Assembly: GCF_042651065.1 (NCBI RefSeq)
Contig: NZ_JBHSCH010000015.1
Span: 14,102-78,101, forward strand
DNA from: Pseudoroseomonas aestuarii
GTDB lineage: Bacteria; Pseudomonadota; Alphaproteobacteria; Acetobacterales; Acetobacteraceae
Reading direction: 5' to 3'
DNA length: 64,000 nucleotides
Translations under genes and position numbers: made by a program
Shown here: positions 35,244 through 43,961 of the stretch, piece by piece
Position numbering within the stretch: position 1 is the stretch's first letter
Layout of the letters: the number at the start of each line of letters is the position of its first letter
The notes under the pieces: generated by a model
What the model was told of the DNA's origin: nothing
The model's database searches: none
Seen by the model: only the letters and a program-made list of their open reading frames with translations

Positions 35244-36077
35244 ATGCTCGGATTCCTGAGGCGCTACGCGCGCAACCCGGCGGCGGTGGTCGGCCTGCTG
35301 CTGGTGCTGGCGGTCATCGGCATGGCGCTCTCCGCGCCCTTCGTCTTCCCGCGCGACCCGCTCTCGCTGGCGGGGCGGCCGCTGCAATGGCCGATGGACA
35401 ACCCGCGCTTCTGGCTCGGCACCGACAACACCGGGCGGGACATCGCGGCGCAGATCTTCCACGGCGCCCGCGTCTCGCTGCTGATCGGGCTGGTCGCCAC
35501 GGTCATTGCCATCGCCATCGGCATCGTCATCGGCGCCATCTCGGGCTTCTACGGCGGCTGGGTGGACGACGTGCTGATGCGCGTCACCGAGGCGTTCCAG
35601 ACCCTGCCCAACTTCATCCTGCTGCTGGTGCTGGTGGCGGTGTTCGGCTCGGACATCACCTTCGTCACCATCGCCATCGGCATCGTCTCCTGGCCGCCCT
35701 CGGCGCGGCTGACGCGGGCCGAGTTCCTGACACTCCGCAACCGGGAGTTCGTGCAGGCCTGCCGCGTACTGGGGATGCGCGACGCGCAGATCATCTTCCG
35801 CGAGATCCTGCCCAACGCGCTGCCGCCGGTCATCGTCTATGCCAGCGTCATCATGGCGGTGGCCATCCTGCTGGAGAGCGCGCTGGCCTTCCTCAACCTC
35901 TCCGACCCCAACGTGCCGAGCTGGGGCAACCTGATCGGCGCCGGGCGCGGCGTGCTGCGCGTGCAATGGTATGTCTCGGCCATCCCGGGCGTGGTGATCC
36001 TGCTCACCGTGCTCGGCGTCTCGCTGGTCGGCCAGGGGCTGAACGACGCGCTGAACCCGAGGCTGAAGGGCCGATGA
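35244..36077 (+). CDS. ABC transporter permease (DppC type)
   Basis: 277 aa. N-terminal TM segment, the DppC-specific periplasmic segment (WLGTDNTGRDIAAQIFHGARVSL) and EAA loop EFVQACRVLGMRDAQIIFREILPNALPPVIVY. It pairs with the upstream permease to form the channel. Four bases after the previous stop; it overlaps the ATPase gene by ATGA. Confidence 0.93.
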   Translation: MLGFLRRYARNPAAVVGLLLVLAVIGMALSAPFVFPRDPLSLAGRPLQWPMDNPRFWLGTDNTGRDIAAQIFHGARVSLLIGLVATVIAIAIGIVIGAISGFYGGWVDDVLMRVTEAFQTLPNFILLLVLVAVFGSDITFVTIAIGIVSWPPSARLTRAEFLTLRNREFVQACRVLGMRDAQIIFREILPNALPPVIVYASVIMAVAILLESALAFLNLSDPNVPSWGNLIGAGRGVLRVQWYVSAIPGVVILLTVLGVSLVGQGLNDALNPRLKGR

Positions 36078-37711
36078 GCGACAACACTCTGCTCTCGATC
36101 GAGGGCCTCACCGTCGCCCTGCCCAAGGGCGCCGACCGCCCGCACGCGCTGGAGGATGTCTCGCTCCGCCTCGCGCCCAACGAGATCCTCTGCGTGGTGG
36201 GGGAGAGCGGCTCCGGCAAGTCGCTCACCGCCGGCGCGGTGATGGGGCTGCTGCCCGAGGGGGTGCGCGCCACGGCGGGGCGCATCCTGTTCGAGGGGCG
36301 GGACCTGCTGACCCTGCCGCCGGCCGAGATGCGCCGGCTGCGCGGCGCGCGCATCGGCATGGTGTTCCAGGAGCCGATGACGGCGCTGAACCCGCTGCGC
36401 CGCATCGGCAGCCAGATCGCCGAGATGTTCCGCATCCACACCCAGCTCTCCGGCGCCGAGATCGACCGGCGCGTGCTGGCGCTGCTGGCGGATGTGCGCA
36501 TCCCCGACCCTGAGGGCGCCGCGCGTGCCTATCCGCACGAGCTCTCGGGCGGCCAGCGGCAGCGCGCCATGATCGCCATGGCCCTTGCCCTGGAGCCGAA
36601 GCTGCTCATCTGCGACGAGCCGACCACCGCGCTCGACGTGACGACCCAGGCGCAGATCCTGCACCTGATCCGCGACATGCAGCGCCGCACCGGCACCGCC
36701 GTGCTGTTCATCACCCATGATTTCGGCGTGGTGGCCGATATCGCCGACCGCGTGGCGGTGATGCGCCGCGGCCTGCTGGTGGAGCAGGGGCCGGCCGAGG
36801 AGGTGCTGAACCGGCCGCAGCACCCCTATACCCGCGCTCTCGTCGCCGCCGTGCCGCCGCTGGCGCCGCCGCCGGCGCAGCCCGTCTCGGCCGAGGCGGT
36901 GCTGGAGATCGACCACGTCTCCAAGACCTACCGCAAGGGCGGCTGGCTGAAGCGCAACCGGCGCGTCACCCACGCGGTGAAGGATGTCTCCCTCAGCCTG
37001 CCGCGTGGTGGCACGCTGGGCATCGTGGGCGAGAGCGGCTCGGGCAAGTCCACGCTGGCCCGCTGCATCGTCCGGCTGCTGGACCCGGATGGCGGCGCGA
37101 TCCGGCTGGAGGGGCAGGACCGCCTGGCCCTTTCGCGGGAGGAACTCCGCAAGGCCGCGCCGCAGGTGCAGATGGTGTTCCAGGATCCCTATGCCAGCCT
37201 CAACCCCCGCCGCCGGGTGGGCGAACTGGTGGCGCAGGGGCCCATCATCCACGGCACGCCCAAGGCCGAGGCCTATGAGCGGGCGCGCGAGCTGTTCGCC
37301 CTGGTGGGGCTCGACCCCGCGGCGCTGGACCGCTTCCCGCACGAATTCTCGGGCGGCCAGCGGCAGCGCATCGGGCTGGCGCGGGCGCTCGCCATGCGGC
37401 CGCGCGTGCTGGTGGCGGACGAGCCGGTCTCGGCGCTCGATGTCTCCGTCCAGGCCCAGGTGCTCAAGCTGCTGGCGCGGCTGCGCGTGCAGCTCGGCCT
37501 CTCCATCGTCTTCATCACCCACGACCTGCGCGTGGCGGCGCAGCTCTGCGACCATGTGGCGGTGATGCGCGAGGGCGAGGTGGTGGAGAACGGCACCGTC
37601 GCGGAGGTCTTCGCCCGGCCGTCGCACGAGTACACGAGGGCGCTGATGGCGGCCATTCCGGGGCAGGGGTGGACGCCGCCCGTCGCCTTCGGGAGCGAGG
37701 AACCCGTCTGA
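36074..37711 (+). CDS. Fused ABC ATPase (DppD-DppF type)
   Basis: 545 aa carrying two complete nucleotide-binding domains in one chain. The first has Walker A GESGSGKS (43-50), signature LSGGQRQRAMIAMAL and Walker B LLICDEPTTALD; the second has GESGSGKST near 317, FSGGQRQRIGLARAL and LVADEPVSALD. Each domain ends in the oligopeptide-ATPase C-terminal segment (HPYTRAL, HEYTRAL). It energises the importer. ATG 36074 overlaps the permease stop. Confidence 0.94.
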   Translation: MSDNTLLSIEGLTVALPKGADRPHALEDVSLRLAPNEILCVVGESGSGKSLTAGAVMGLLPEGVRATAGRILFEGRDLLTLPPAEMRRLRGARIGMVFQEPMTALNPLRRIGSQIAEMFRIHTQLSGAEIDRRVLALLADVRIPDPEGAARAYPHELSGGQRQRAMIAMALALEPKLLICDEPTTALDVTTQAQILHLIRDMQRRTGTAVLFITHDFGVVADIADRVAVMRRGLLVEQGPAEEVLNRPQHPYTRALVAAVPPLAPPPAQPVSAEAVLEIDHVSKTYRKGGWLKRNRRVTHAVKDVSLSLPRGGTLGIVGESGSGKSTLARCIVRLLDPDGGAIRLEGQDRLALSREELRKAAPQVQMVFQDPYASLNPRRRVGELVAQGPIIHGTPKAEAYERARELFALVGLDPAALDRFPHEFSGGQRQRIGLARALAMRPRVLVADEPVSALDVSVQAQVLKLLARLRVQLGLSIVFITHDLRVAAQLCDHVAVMREGEVVENGTVAEVFARPSHEYTRALMAAIPGQGWTPPVAFGSEEPV

Positions 37712-37724
37712 CGGGGCAAGGCCA

Positions 37725-37740
37725 GGGGAAGGAATTCCCC
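37725..37740 (+). terminator. Hairpin after the ABC operon
   Basis: GGGGAA-GGAA-TTCCCC, a short stem-loop 13 bases after the ATPase stop codon. A pyrimidine-rich stretch (CATCTTCTTTCTGTC) follows the next palindrome. The same GGAATTC-centred hairpin and tail recur after ccrM. Confidence 0.6.
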
Positions 37741-37760
37741 CGCCAACATATATGTTGGCG
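37741..37760. promoter_or_regulatory. Perfect 20-bp palindrome, candidate operator
   Basis: CGCCAACATATATGTTGGCG is identical to its reverse complement over 20 bp, with an AT-rich centre, and lies 163 bases before hyuA. A gapless palindrome of this size with an alternating AT core suits the operator of a dimeric repressor. It could also be part of the ABC-operon terminator, since it directly follows a hairpin. Confidence 0.5.
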
Positions 37761-37843
37761 CCCATCTTCTTTCTGTCTGGCTGCCGCAGGCTTCGCCAGA
37801 GAGTGCGCGCGGGAGAGGCAGGCGCGGGCAGCCCAACCCGATT

Positions 37844-37882
37844 AAAAGCCGAAGACGGCTTTTCACCACCGCTGAAGCGGTG
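37844..37882 (+). terminator. Two adjacent hairpins in the hyuA leader
   Basis: AAAAGCCG-AAGA-CGGCTTTT (37844-37863) ends in four T residues, the form of an intrinsic terminator. It is followed at once by CACCGCT-GA-AGCGGTG (37867-37882). The pair ends about 40 bases before the hyuA start. Either they end read-through from upstream or they act in the hyuA leader. Confidence 0.55.
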
Positions 37883-37922
37883 AACACTCCCCGGCCGCCA
37901 CGGACCGGGAGAGTTTGGACTG

Positions 37923-39998
37923 ATGCCTTCTGCTCGTTTGGCCTCCGACATCGGAGGAACCTTCACGGATCTCGCGCTGGAGCGCGGCGGGGAGCGCTGG
38001 ACCGCGAAGGTGCTCACCACCCCGCACGCGCCGGAGCTGGGCGTGCTGGAAGGCATCCGCGTGGTGCTGGACAAGGCCGGGATCCAGCCCGCCGACGTGG
38101 CGCTGTTCATCCACGGCACGACGCTGGCCACCAATGCCGTCATCGAGCGCAAGGGCGCGCGGACGGCGCTGCTCACCACCGAGGGGTTCCGCGACGTGCT
38201 CGCCCTCGGCAACGAATCCCGCTACGACCAGTACGACCTGAACATCGCCCTGCCGGAGCCGCTGGTGCCGCGCCGCTGGCGCCTGCCCGTGCCGGAGCGG
38301 CTGGACAACGAAGGCAAGGTCCTGCTGCCGCTGGACGAGGCGGCGCTGCGCGAGCGGATCGCCTTCATGAAGGCCGAGGGCATCGAGAGCGTCGCCATCG
38401 GCTTCCTGCACGCCTTCGTCAACCCGGCGCATGAGCGCCGCGCCGCCGAGATCCTGGCCGAGGAATGGCCGGAGGTGCGGGTCTCCCTCTCCTCCGAGGT
38501 CTCGCCCGAGATGCGGGAGTGGGAGCGCTTCTCCACCACCGTCGCCAACGCCTATGTACAGCCGCTGATGGCCAGCTATCTCGGCCGTCTGCAACAGGGG
38601 CTGGCCGAGGGCGGCTTCGCCTGCCCCTTCTTCATGATGCTCTCCGGCGGTGGCCTGACCACGGTGGAAACCGCCGCGCGCTTCCCCATCCGTCTCGTGG
38701 AATCCGGCCCGGCCGGCGGCGCTATCTTCTCGGCTTACGTCGCGCGCCAGCGCGGGCTGGAGAAGGTGCTCTCCTTCGACATGGGCGGCACCACCGCCAA
38801 GGTCTGCCTGATCGACGGCTTCCAGCCCCAGGCCAGCCGCAGCTTCGAGGTGGCGCGCGTCGGCCGCTTCAAGAAGGGCTCGGGCCTGCCGCTGCGCATC
38901 CCGGTCATCGAGATGGTGGAGATCGGCGCCGGCGGCGGCAGCCTGGCGCAGGTGGACAGCCTCGGCCGCATCCAGGTGGGGCCGGAGAGCGCCGGCGCCG
39001 ACCCCGGTCCGGCCTGCTACGGCCGCGGCGGCAGCCACCCGGCGGTGACGGATGCCAACCTGGCGCTCGGCCGCTACGAGCCGGCGCTGTTCGCCGGCGG
39101 GCAGTTCCCACTCCAGGTGCCGCCGGCGCTCGCCGCGCTGGAGGAGCATGTCGGCCAGAAGCTCGGGCTGGCGCCGGAGATGGCGGCGCTCGGCGTGGTC
39201 GAGATGGTCGACGAGAACATGGCCAACGCCGCCCGTGTCCACGCCATCGAGAGCGGCAAGGGCTATGAGGGGCGCGCCATCATCGCCTTCGGCGGCGGCG
39301 GGCCGGTGCATGGCTACCGCGTGGCGGAGAAGATCGGCGTGACGCGGATGCTGGTGCCCTCGGGCGCTGGCGTCGGCAGCGCCATCGGCTTCCTGCGCGC
39401 GCCGGTCGGCTACGAGGTGGTGAAGAGCCTCTACCAGCGCTTCCGCAGCTTCGACGTGGCGGCGGTGAACGGGCTGCTCGCCGCCATGTCGGCCGAGGCG
39501 CGCGGCGTGGTGGCGCAGGGCAGCTTCGGCGCGGCGCTCTCCGAGACGCGCATCGCCTATATGCGCTATGTCGGCCAGGGCCACGAGATCTCGGTGGCGC
39601 TGCCGGCGCGCGACCTGACGGAGGCCGATGTCGCCGCCATCCGCGCCGAATACGATGCCGAGTATTCCCGCTTCTACGACCGCCCCGTGCCGGGCAGCGA
39701 CGTGGAGATCCTCTCCTTCGCCGTGACGGTGGCCACCGTACTGCCCGAGGTGGCGCCCGCCGGCGCGGTGGCCGGGGCGGCGGCACCCGCCCCCATCCGC
39801 ACCCAGGCGGTGCGCGACACCACCGATGGCACCGTCTCCGACTGGGCCGTGTATGACCGCGAGCATCTGGTGCCCGGCGCCACGCTGCCCGGCCCCTGCA
39901 TCGTCGCCGAGGCGGAGACCAGCACCCTGGTCGGCCCCGGCTGGACCTGCCGCATGGATGCCCTCGGATACCTGGAACTAACCAAGGAGGCCGCGTGA
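37923..39998 (+). CDS. hyuA: Hydantoinase/oxoprolinase family protein, subunit A
   Basis: 691 aa HyuA-type subunit. The N-terminal ATP-binding motif DIGGTFTDLALERGG, then IHGTTLATNAVIERKGARTALLTTEGFRDVL, and SFDMGGTTAKVCLI are conserved in N-methylhydantoinase, 5-oxoprolinase and acetone carboxylase subunits. These enzymes use ATP to open a lactam or activate a ketone; the exact substrate cannot be told. It is paired with hyuB one base downstream and preceded by a peptide-type ABC importer. Confidence 0.92.
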   Translation: MPSARLASDIGGTFTDLALERGGERWTAKVLTTPHAPELGVLEGIRVVLDKAGIQPADVALFIHGTTLATNAVIERKGARTALLTTEGFRDVLALGNESRYDQYDLNIALPEPLVPRRWRLPVPERLDNEGKVLLPLDEAALRERIAFMKAEGIESVAIGFLHAFVNPAHERRAAEILAEEWPEVRVSLSSEVSPEMREWERFSTTVANAYVQPLMASYLGRLQQGLAEGGFACPFFMMLSGGGLTTVETAARFPIRLVESGPAGGAIFSAYVARQRGLEKVLSFDMGGTTAKVCLIDGFQPQASRSFEVARVGRFKKGSGLPLRIPVIEMVEIGAGGGSLAQVDSLGRIQVGPESAGADPGPACYGRGGSHPAVTDANLALGRYEPALFAGGQFPLQVPPALAALEEHVGQKLGLAPEMAALGVVEMVDENMANAARVHAIESGKGYEGRAIIAFGGGGPVHGYRVAEKIGVTRMLVPSGAGVGSAIGFLRAPVGYEVVKSLYQRFRSFDVAAVNGLLAAMSAEARGVVAQGSFGAALSETRIAYMRYVGQGHEISVALPARDLTEADVAAIRAEYDAEYSRFYDRPVPGSDVEILSFAVTVATVLPEVAPAGAVAGAAAPAPIRTQAVRDTTDGTVSDWAVYDREHLVPGATLPGPCIVAEAETSTLVGPGWTCRMDALGYLELTKEAA

Positions 39999-39999
39999 C

Positions 40000-41643
40000 A
40001 TGGACGCGCAACCGATGAACGCCCTCGAGAAGATCCAGCGCCAGATCCAGTGGAACCGCCTGATCGCGGTGGTGGAGGAGCAGGCGCAGACCATGATCCG
40101 CACCGCCTTCAGCACCACGGTGCGCGAGGCGGGCGACCTCTCCGCCGGTATCTTCGACCTCAAGGGCCGGATGCTGGCCCAGGCCGTGACCGGCACGCCG
40201 GGCCACGTGAACTCGATGATGGAATCGGTCGGCCACTTCCTGGCCAAGTTCCCGGCCGAGACGATGAAGCCCGGCGACCACTACATCACCAACGACCCCT
40301 GGCTCGGCACCGGCCACCTGCACGACCTCACCGTCGTCTCGCCCGCCTTCCGCAACGGCAAGATCGTCGGCCTCTTCGCCAACACCGCGCATGTCATCGA
40401 TGTGGGCGGCCTCGGCATGGGGCCGGAGGGGCGCAGCGTCTTCGAGGAGGGGATGTACATCCCCATCGTCAAATGCTTCGACCAGGGCCGCGCCAACGAG
40501 ACCTTCTTCGACTTCATCCGCGCGGGCTCCCGCACGCCGGTCGAGCTGGAGGGCGACGTCTATTCCCTCTGCGCCTGCAACGATGCCGGCATCAAGCGCC
40601 TGGTCGAGATGCTCGACGAGTTCGGCATGGACAGCATCGACCCGCTGGCCGAGTACATTTTTGACAGTTCGCTGGCCGCCACCATCGCGGAGATCGCCAA
40701 GCTGCCGCGCGGCACCTACGCCGCCAGCATCCGCAGCGACGGCTACGAGGCGCCCGTCACGTTGAAGGCGTCGATGACGCTGCACGAGGACCACATCACG
40801 GTGGACTTCGCCGGCACCTCGGGCCTCTCGGGGCGCGGCATCAACGTGCCGGCGCCCTATTGCCGGGCCTATTCCTGCTTCGGCATCAAATGCGTCGTGG
40901 CGCCCGAGATCCCGAACAACTGGGCCAGCCTCGCCCCCTTCCGCATGGAGATCCCCGAGGGCTGCATCCTCAACGCGCCGCGGCCCTTCCCGGTCAGTGT
41001 GCGGCATGTGGTGGGGCAGCTCCTGCCGGACCTGATGATGGGCTGCCTGCACCAGGCGGTGCCGGACCGCGTGACGGCCGAGGGCTCCTCCTGCCTGTGG
41101 AACCCGCCGCTGCGCGGCGGCGCCCAGGTCTCGGGCGGCGAGGCCGAGCTGCCGGATTTCGAGGTCATCACCTTCAACTCCGGCGGCACGGGCGCCCGCC
41201 CGGCGCGGGACGGGCTGGACGGCACCGCCTTCCCCTCCGGCGTGCGCACCATGCCGGTGGAAGCGACCGAGAACGTGGCGCCCGTGGTGTTCTGGAAGAA
41301 GGAGCTGCGGCCGGATTCCGCCGGGCCGGGCCGCACCCGCGGCGGCTTCGGCCAGATCATGGAGATCGGCACCAAGGGCGAGGCGGAGTTCGCGGTGAAC
41401 GCCATTTTCGACCGCGTGGCCAATGCCCCGCGCGGCCGCGATGGCGGCGGCGACGGCGCGGCGGGCTGGGTCGGGCTGGATGACGGCACGCTGCTGCGCA
41501 CCAAGGGCTTCCAGGTCATCCCCAAGGGGCGGCGGTTGCTGCTGAAGCTGCCCGGCGGCGGCGGCATGGGCGACCCCGCCACGCGCGACCCGGCGCTGGT
41601 GGCGCGGGACATCGCCGACGGGCTGGTGACGGCCGAGGATTGA
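40000..41643 (+). CDS. hyuB: Hydantoinase/oxoprolinase family protein, subunit B
   Basis: 547 aa HyuB-type subunit. Typical stretches are AFSTTVREAGDLSAGIFDLKGRMLAQAVTGTPGHVNSM, GDHYITNDPWLGTGHLHDLTVVSP and the ending RRLLLKLPGGGGMGDPATRDP. It works with HyuA as an ATP-dependent hydrolase complex. ATG 40000 comes one base after the hyuA stop and follows aaggagg. Confidence 0.92.
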   Translation: MDAQPMNALEKIQRQIQWNRLIAVVEEQAQTMIRTAFSTTVREAGDLSAGIFDLKGRMLAQAVTGTPGHVNSMMESVGHFLAKFPAETMKPGDHYITNDPWLGTGHLHDLTVVSPAFRNGKIVGLFANTAHVIDVGGLGMGPEGRSVFEEGMYIPIVKCFDQGRANETFFDFIRAGSRTPVELEGDVYSLCACNDAGIKRLVEMLDEFGMDSIDPLAEYIFDSSLAATIAEIAKLPRGTYAASIRSDGYEAPVTLKASMTLHEDHITVDFAGTSGLSGRGINVPAPYCRAYSCFGIKCVVAPEIPNNWASLAPFRMEIPEGCILNAPRPFPVSVRHVVGQLLPDLMMGCLHQAVPDRVTAEGSSCLWNPPLRGGAQVSGGEAELPDFEVITFNSGGTGARPARDGLDGTAFPSGVRTMPVEATENVAPVVFWKKELRPDSAGPGRTRGGFGQIMEIGTKGEAEFAVNAIFDRVANAPRGRDGGGDGAAGWVGLDDGTLLRTKGFQVIPKGRRLLLKLPGGGGMGDPATRDPALVARDIADGLVTAED

Positions 41644-41647
41644 TGCT

Positions 41648-41668
41648 CCAGGGGGCGGCGCCCCCTGG
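41648..41668. terminator. Perfect hairpin between convergent hyuB and SDR genes
   Basis: CCAGGGGGC-GGC-GCCCCCTGG, a 9-bp perfect stem with 3-base loop, four bases after the hyuB stop and 12 before the SDR stop. It probably ends both transcripts. Confidence 0.7.
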
Positions 41669-41680
41669 AACTCGCGGCCC

Positions 41681-42694
41681 TCAGCGGCGGCGCGGCATCA
41701 TCGAGGCCATCACGGCCAGCGCCGCCACGCCGAGGCCGACGCAGAGCACCGGGTTGCGCGCCAGCGCCATCTGCACGCTGCGCGTCAGCGTCTCGCCGCC
41801 GAACGGCCCGTGCACGGGCGAGGCGCGGAAGGAGGGGCGGTGCAGCGTCTCGTCCCGCTGCGCGGCGATGCGGTCGGAATGCGTCACCTGGGTGGCGGTG
41901 GTGCCGAAATGGCCGAGCAGCCAGTCCAGCGCCCCCGGCATCACGGCATTGGCCACGCCGAAGGCGGCGGTCTGCCCGCCCACCCGCACCGAGCGGCGGT
42001 TCTGCGTCACCGCCAGGTGGATCGCCTCCGCGCTCAGCTCCGGCGCGTAGACCGGCGGCGGCGGGCGCGGCACGCCCCCTTCCGGCAGGTGCGAGGCGGC
42101 ATGGCTGAAGAAGGGCGTGTTGGTCGAGGGCGGGTGCACGATGCCCATCTGCACCGCGCTGCGCGCCTCGATCAGCTCCGCCCGCAGCGCCTCGGTGAAG
42201 CCGGCCACGGCGTGCTTGGCGGCGGAATAGGCGGACTGCATCGGCACCGCCCGCAGCGCCACGGCCGAGCCGACATTGACGATGTTGCCGTGGTTGCGCG
42301 GCAGCATCCGCCGCAGCGCCACGCGCGTGCCGTTCACCACGCCGAGATAGGTGACGCGCGTCACCCGCTCGTAGTCCGCCTCGGGCAGGTCCATGAAGCG
42401 GCCATAGGCGCTGACCCCGGCGCAGTTCACCCAGGCGTCGATCGGGCCCAGCTCCGCCTCGATGGCGGCCGCGGCCTGCTCCAGCGCCGCCGGGTCGGAC
42501 ACGTCGGCCTCGGCGATGGCGGTGCGGGCGCCGCCCTGGCGCACCTCCTCCTGGGCGGATTCCAGCCCGTTGCGGCCGCGGGCGATCAGCCCGACGTCCC
42601 AGCCCTGCCGCGCAAACAGCGCCGCCGTGCAACGGCCGATGCCAGAGGAGCCGCCGGTGATGACCAGCACGGGGCGGTGTCGGGTTTCAGACAT
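41681..42694 (-). CDS. Short-chain dehydrogenase/reductase with C-terminal membrane anchor
   Basis: 337 aa classical SDR extended at the C-terminus. NAD(P)-binding VITGGSSGIGRCTAALFA, NCAGVSAYG, and active-site YSAAK (with the upstream serine in NVGSAVAL) are present. A hydrophobic segment (NPVLCVGLGVAALAVMASM) followed by RRR near the end suggests membrane attachment. The ATG at 42694 has SD ggagg. Substrate unknown. Confidence 0.9.
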   Translation of the reverse strand: MSETRHRPVLVITGGSSGIGRCTAALFARQGWDVGLIARGRNGLESAQEEVRQGGARTAIAEADVSDPAALEQAAAAIEAELGPIDAWVNCAGVSAYGRFMDLPEADYERVTRVTYLGVVNGTRVALRRMLPRNHGNIVNVGSAVALRAVPMQSAYSAAKHAVAGFTEALRAELIEARSAVQMGIVHPPSTNTPFFSHAASHLPEGGVPRPPPPVYAPELSAEAIHLAVTQNRRSVRVGGQTAAFGVANAVMPGALDWLLGHFGTTATQVTHSDRIAAQRDETLHRPSFRASPVHGPFGGETLTRSVQMALARNPVLCVGLGVAALAVMASMMPRRR

Positions 42695-42960
42695 GCAGGA
42701 AGCCTCCGGATGATGCGAGCGGGTGCCGGCCGGTCGCCGGCCATGCCCCACCTACCGGCGGAGCCACGGGGGGTTCCCGCGCACCGGGATTTCCACCGCC
42801 CGCCCTCTCTAAGCCGCGCCGCCCCTTCCTGGTTGCTCCCTTCCGGTTGCCGGCGCCCCGGCTCCGCGCCCCAACTCCGCGCGCCAGCTCCGCGCATTGG
42901 CGCCGCCGCGTTCTTCGGCGAGGATCGGCCGTGCCACACCTGACCGGGAATCCTCCTGCC

Positions 42961-43938
42961 ATGACCCTGCTCGACTCGCTCCGTGGCCGGCTCGCCCTGC
43001 CGGTGATCGGCTCGCCGCTGTTCATCATCTCCGTGCCGGATCTGGTGGTCGCCCAGTGCTGCGCCGGGGTGGTGGGCAGCATGCCCTCGCTGAACGCAAG
43101 GCCGCTCTCGCAGCTCGACGAATGGCTGGCCGAGATCCGCGAGCGGCTGGACGCGCACGACGCCGCCCACCCCGGGGCGCCGGCCGCGCCCTTTGCCATC
43201 AACCTCATCGTCCACCGCTCGAACGACCGGCTGGAGCAGGACCTGGCGCTGTGCGCGCGGCACCGCGTGCCGCTGATCATCACCTCGCTCGGCGCCCGGC
43301 GCGAGGTGAACGAGGCCGTCCACGCCTATGGCGGGCATGTGATGCACGACGTCATCAACCAGCGCTTCGCCCACAGCGCCATCGACAAGGGCGCGGACGG
43401 GCTGATCCTGGTGGCGGCCGGCGCCGGCGGCCATGCCGGCAGCCTCTCCCCCTTCGCGCTGGTGCAGGAGACGCGCGCCTGGTTCGACGGCCCCATCGCC
43501 CTCTCGGGCGCCATCGCCAGCGGGCGGTCGATCCTGGCGGCGCAGGCCATGGGGGCGGATTTCGCCTATATCGGCAGCGCCTTCATCGCCACCGAGGAGG
43601 CGCGGGCGGCCGAGGCCTACAAGCGCATGATCGTCGAGGGCAGCGCCGGCGACATCGTCTACAGCAACCTCTTCACCGGCGTGCACGGCAACTACCTGCG
43701 CGGCTCGATCGCCAATGCCGGGCTGGACCCGGACGATCTCCCCGTCTCCGACCCCTCGCGCATGGATTTCTCCTCCGACCGCAAGAAGGCCTGGAAGGAC
43801 ATCTGGGGCTCGGGGCAGGGGATCGGCGCCGTCACCGCCGTGGAGCCGGCCGCGGCGCTGGTCGGCCGGCTGCGGCGGGAATACGAGGCGGCGCGGGCGG
43901 CGCTGGGCGCCGGCTCCGCGCTGCTGCGGCCGGGCTGA
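42961..43938 (+). CDS. Nitronate monooxygenase-like flavoenzyme
   Basis: 325 aa TIM-barrel FMN enzyme of the nitronate monooxygenase / 2-nitropropane dioxygenase family. PVIGSPLFIISVPDLVVAQ near the start, VMHDVINQRFAHSAIDKGADGLILVAAGAGGHAG and PIALSGAIASGRSILAAQAMGADFAYIGSAFIAT (phosphate-binding) are diagnostic. It probably detoxifies nitronates. ATG 42961 follows aatcctcctgcc with weak SD. A 266-bp divergent region separates it from the SDR and holds three near-copies of CTCCGCGC (about 42857-42896) but no clear promoter. Confidence 0.9.
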   Translation: MTLLDSLRGRLALPVIGSPLFIISVPDLVVAQCCAGVVGSMPSLNARPLSQLDEWLAEIRERLDAHDAAHPGAPAAPFAINLIVHRSNDRLEQDLALCARHRVPLIITSLGARREVNEAVHAYGGHVMHDVINQRFAHSAIDKGADGLILVAAGAGGHAGSLSPFALVQETRAWFDGPIALSGAIASGRSILAAQAMGADFAYIGSAFIATEEARAAEAYKRMIVEGSAGDIVYSNLFTGVHGNYLRGSIANAGLDPDDLPVSDPSRMDFSSDRKKAWKDIWGSGQGIGAVTAVEPAAALVGRLRREYEAARAALGAGSALLRPG

Positions 43939-43961
43939 GGGCGCCGCTCAGCCGGTGGCGC

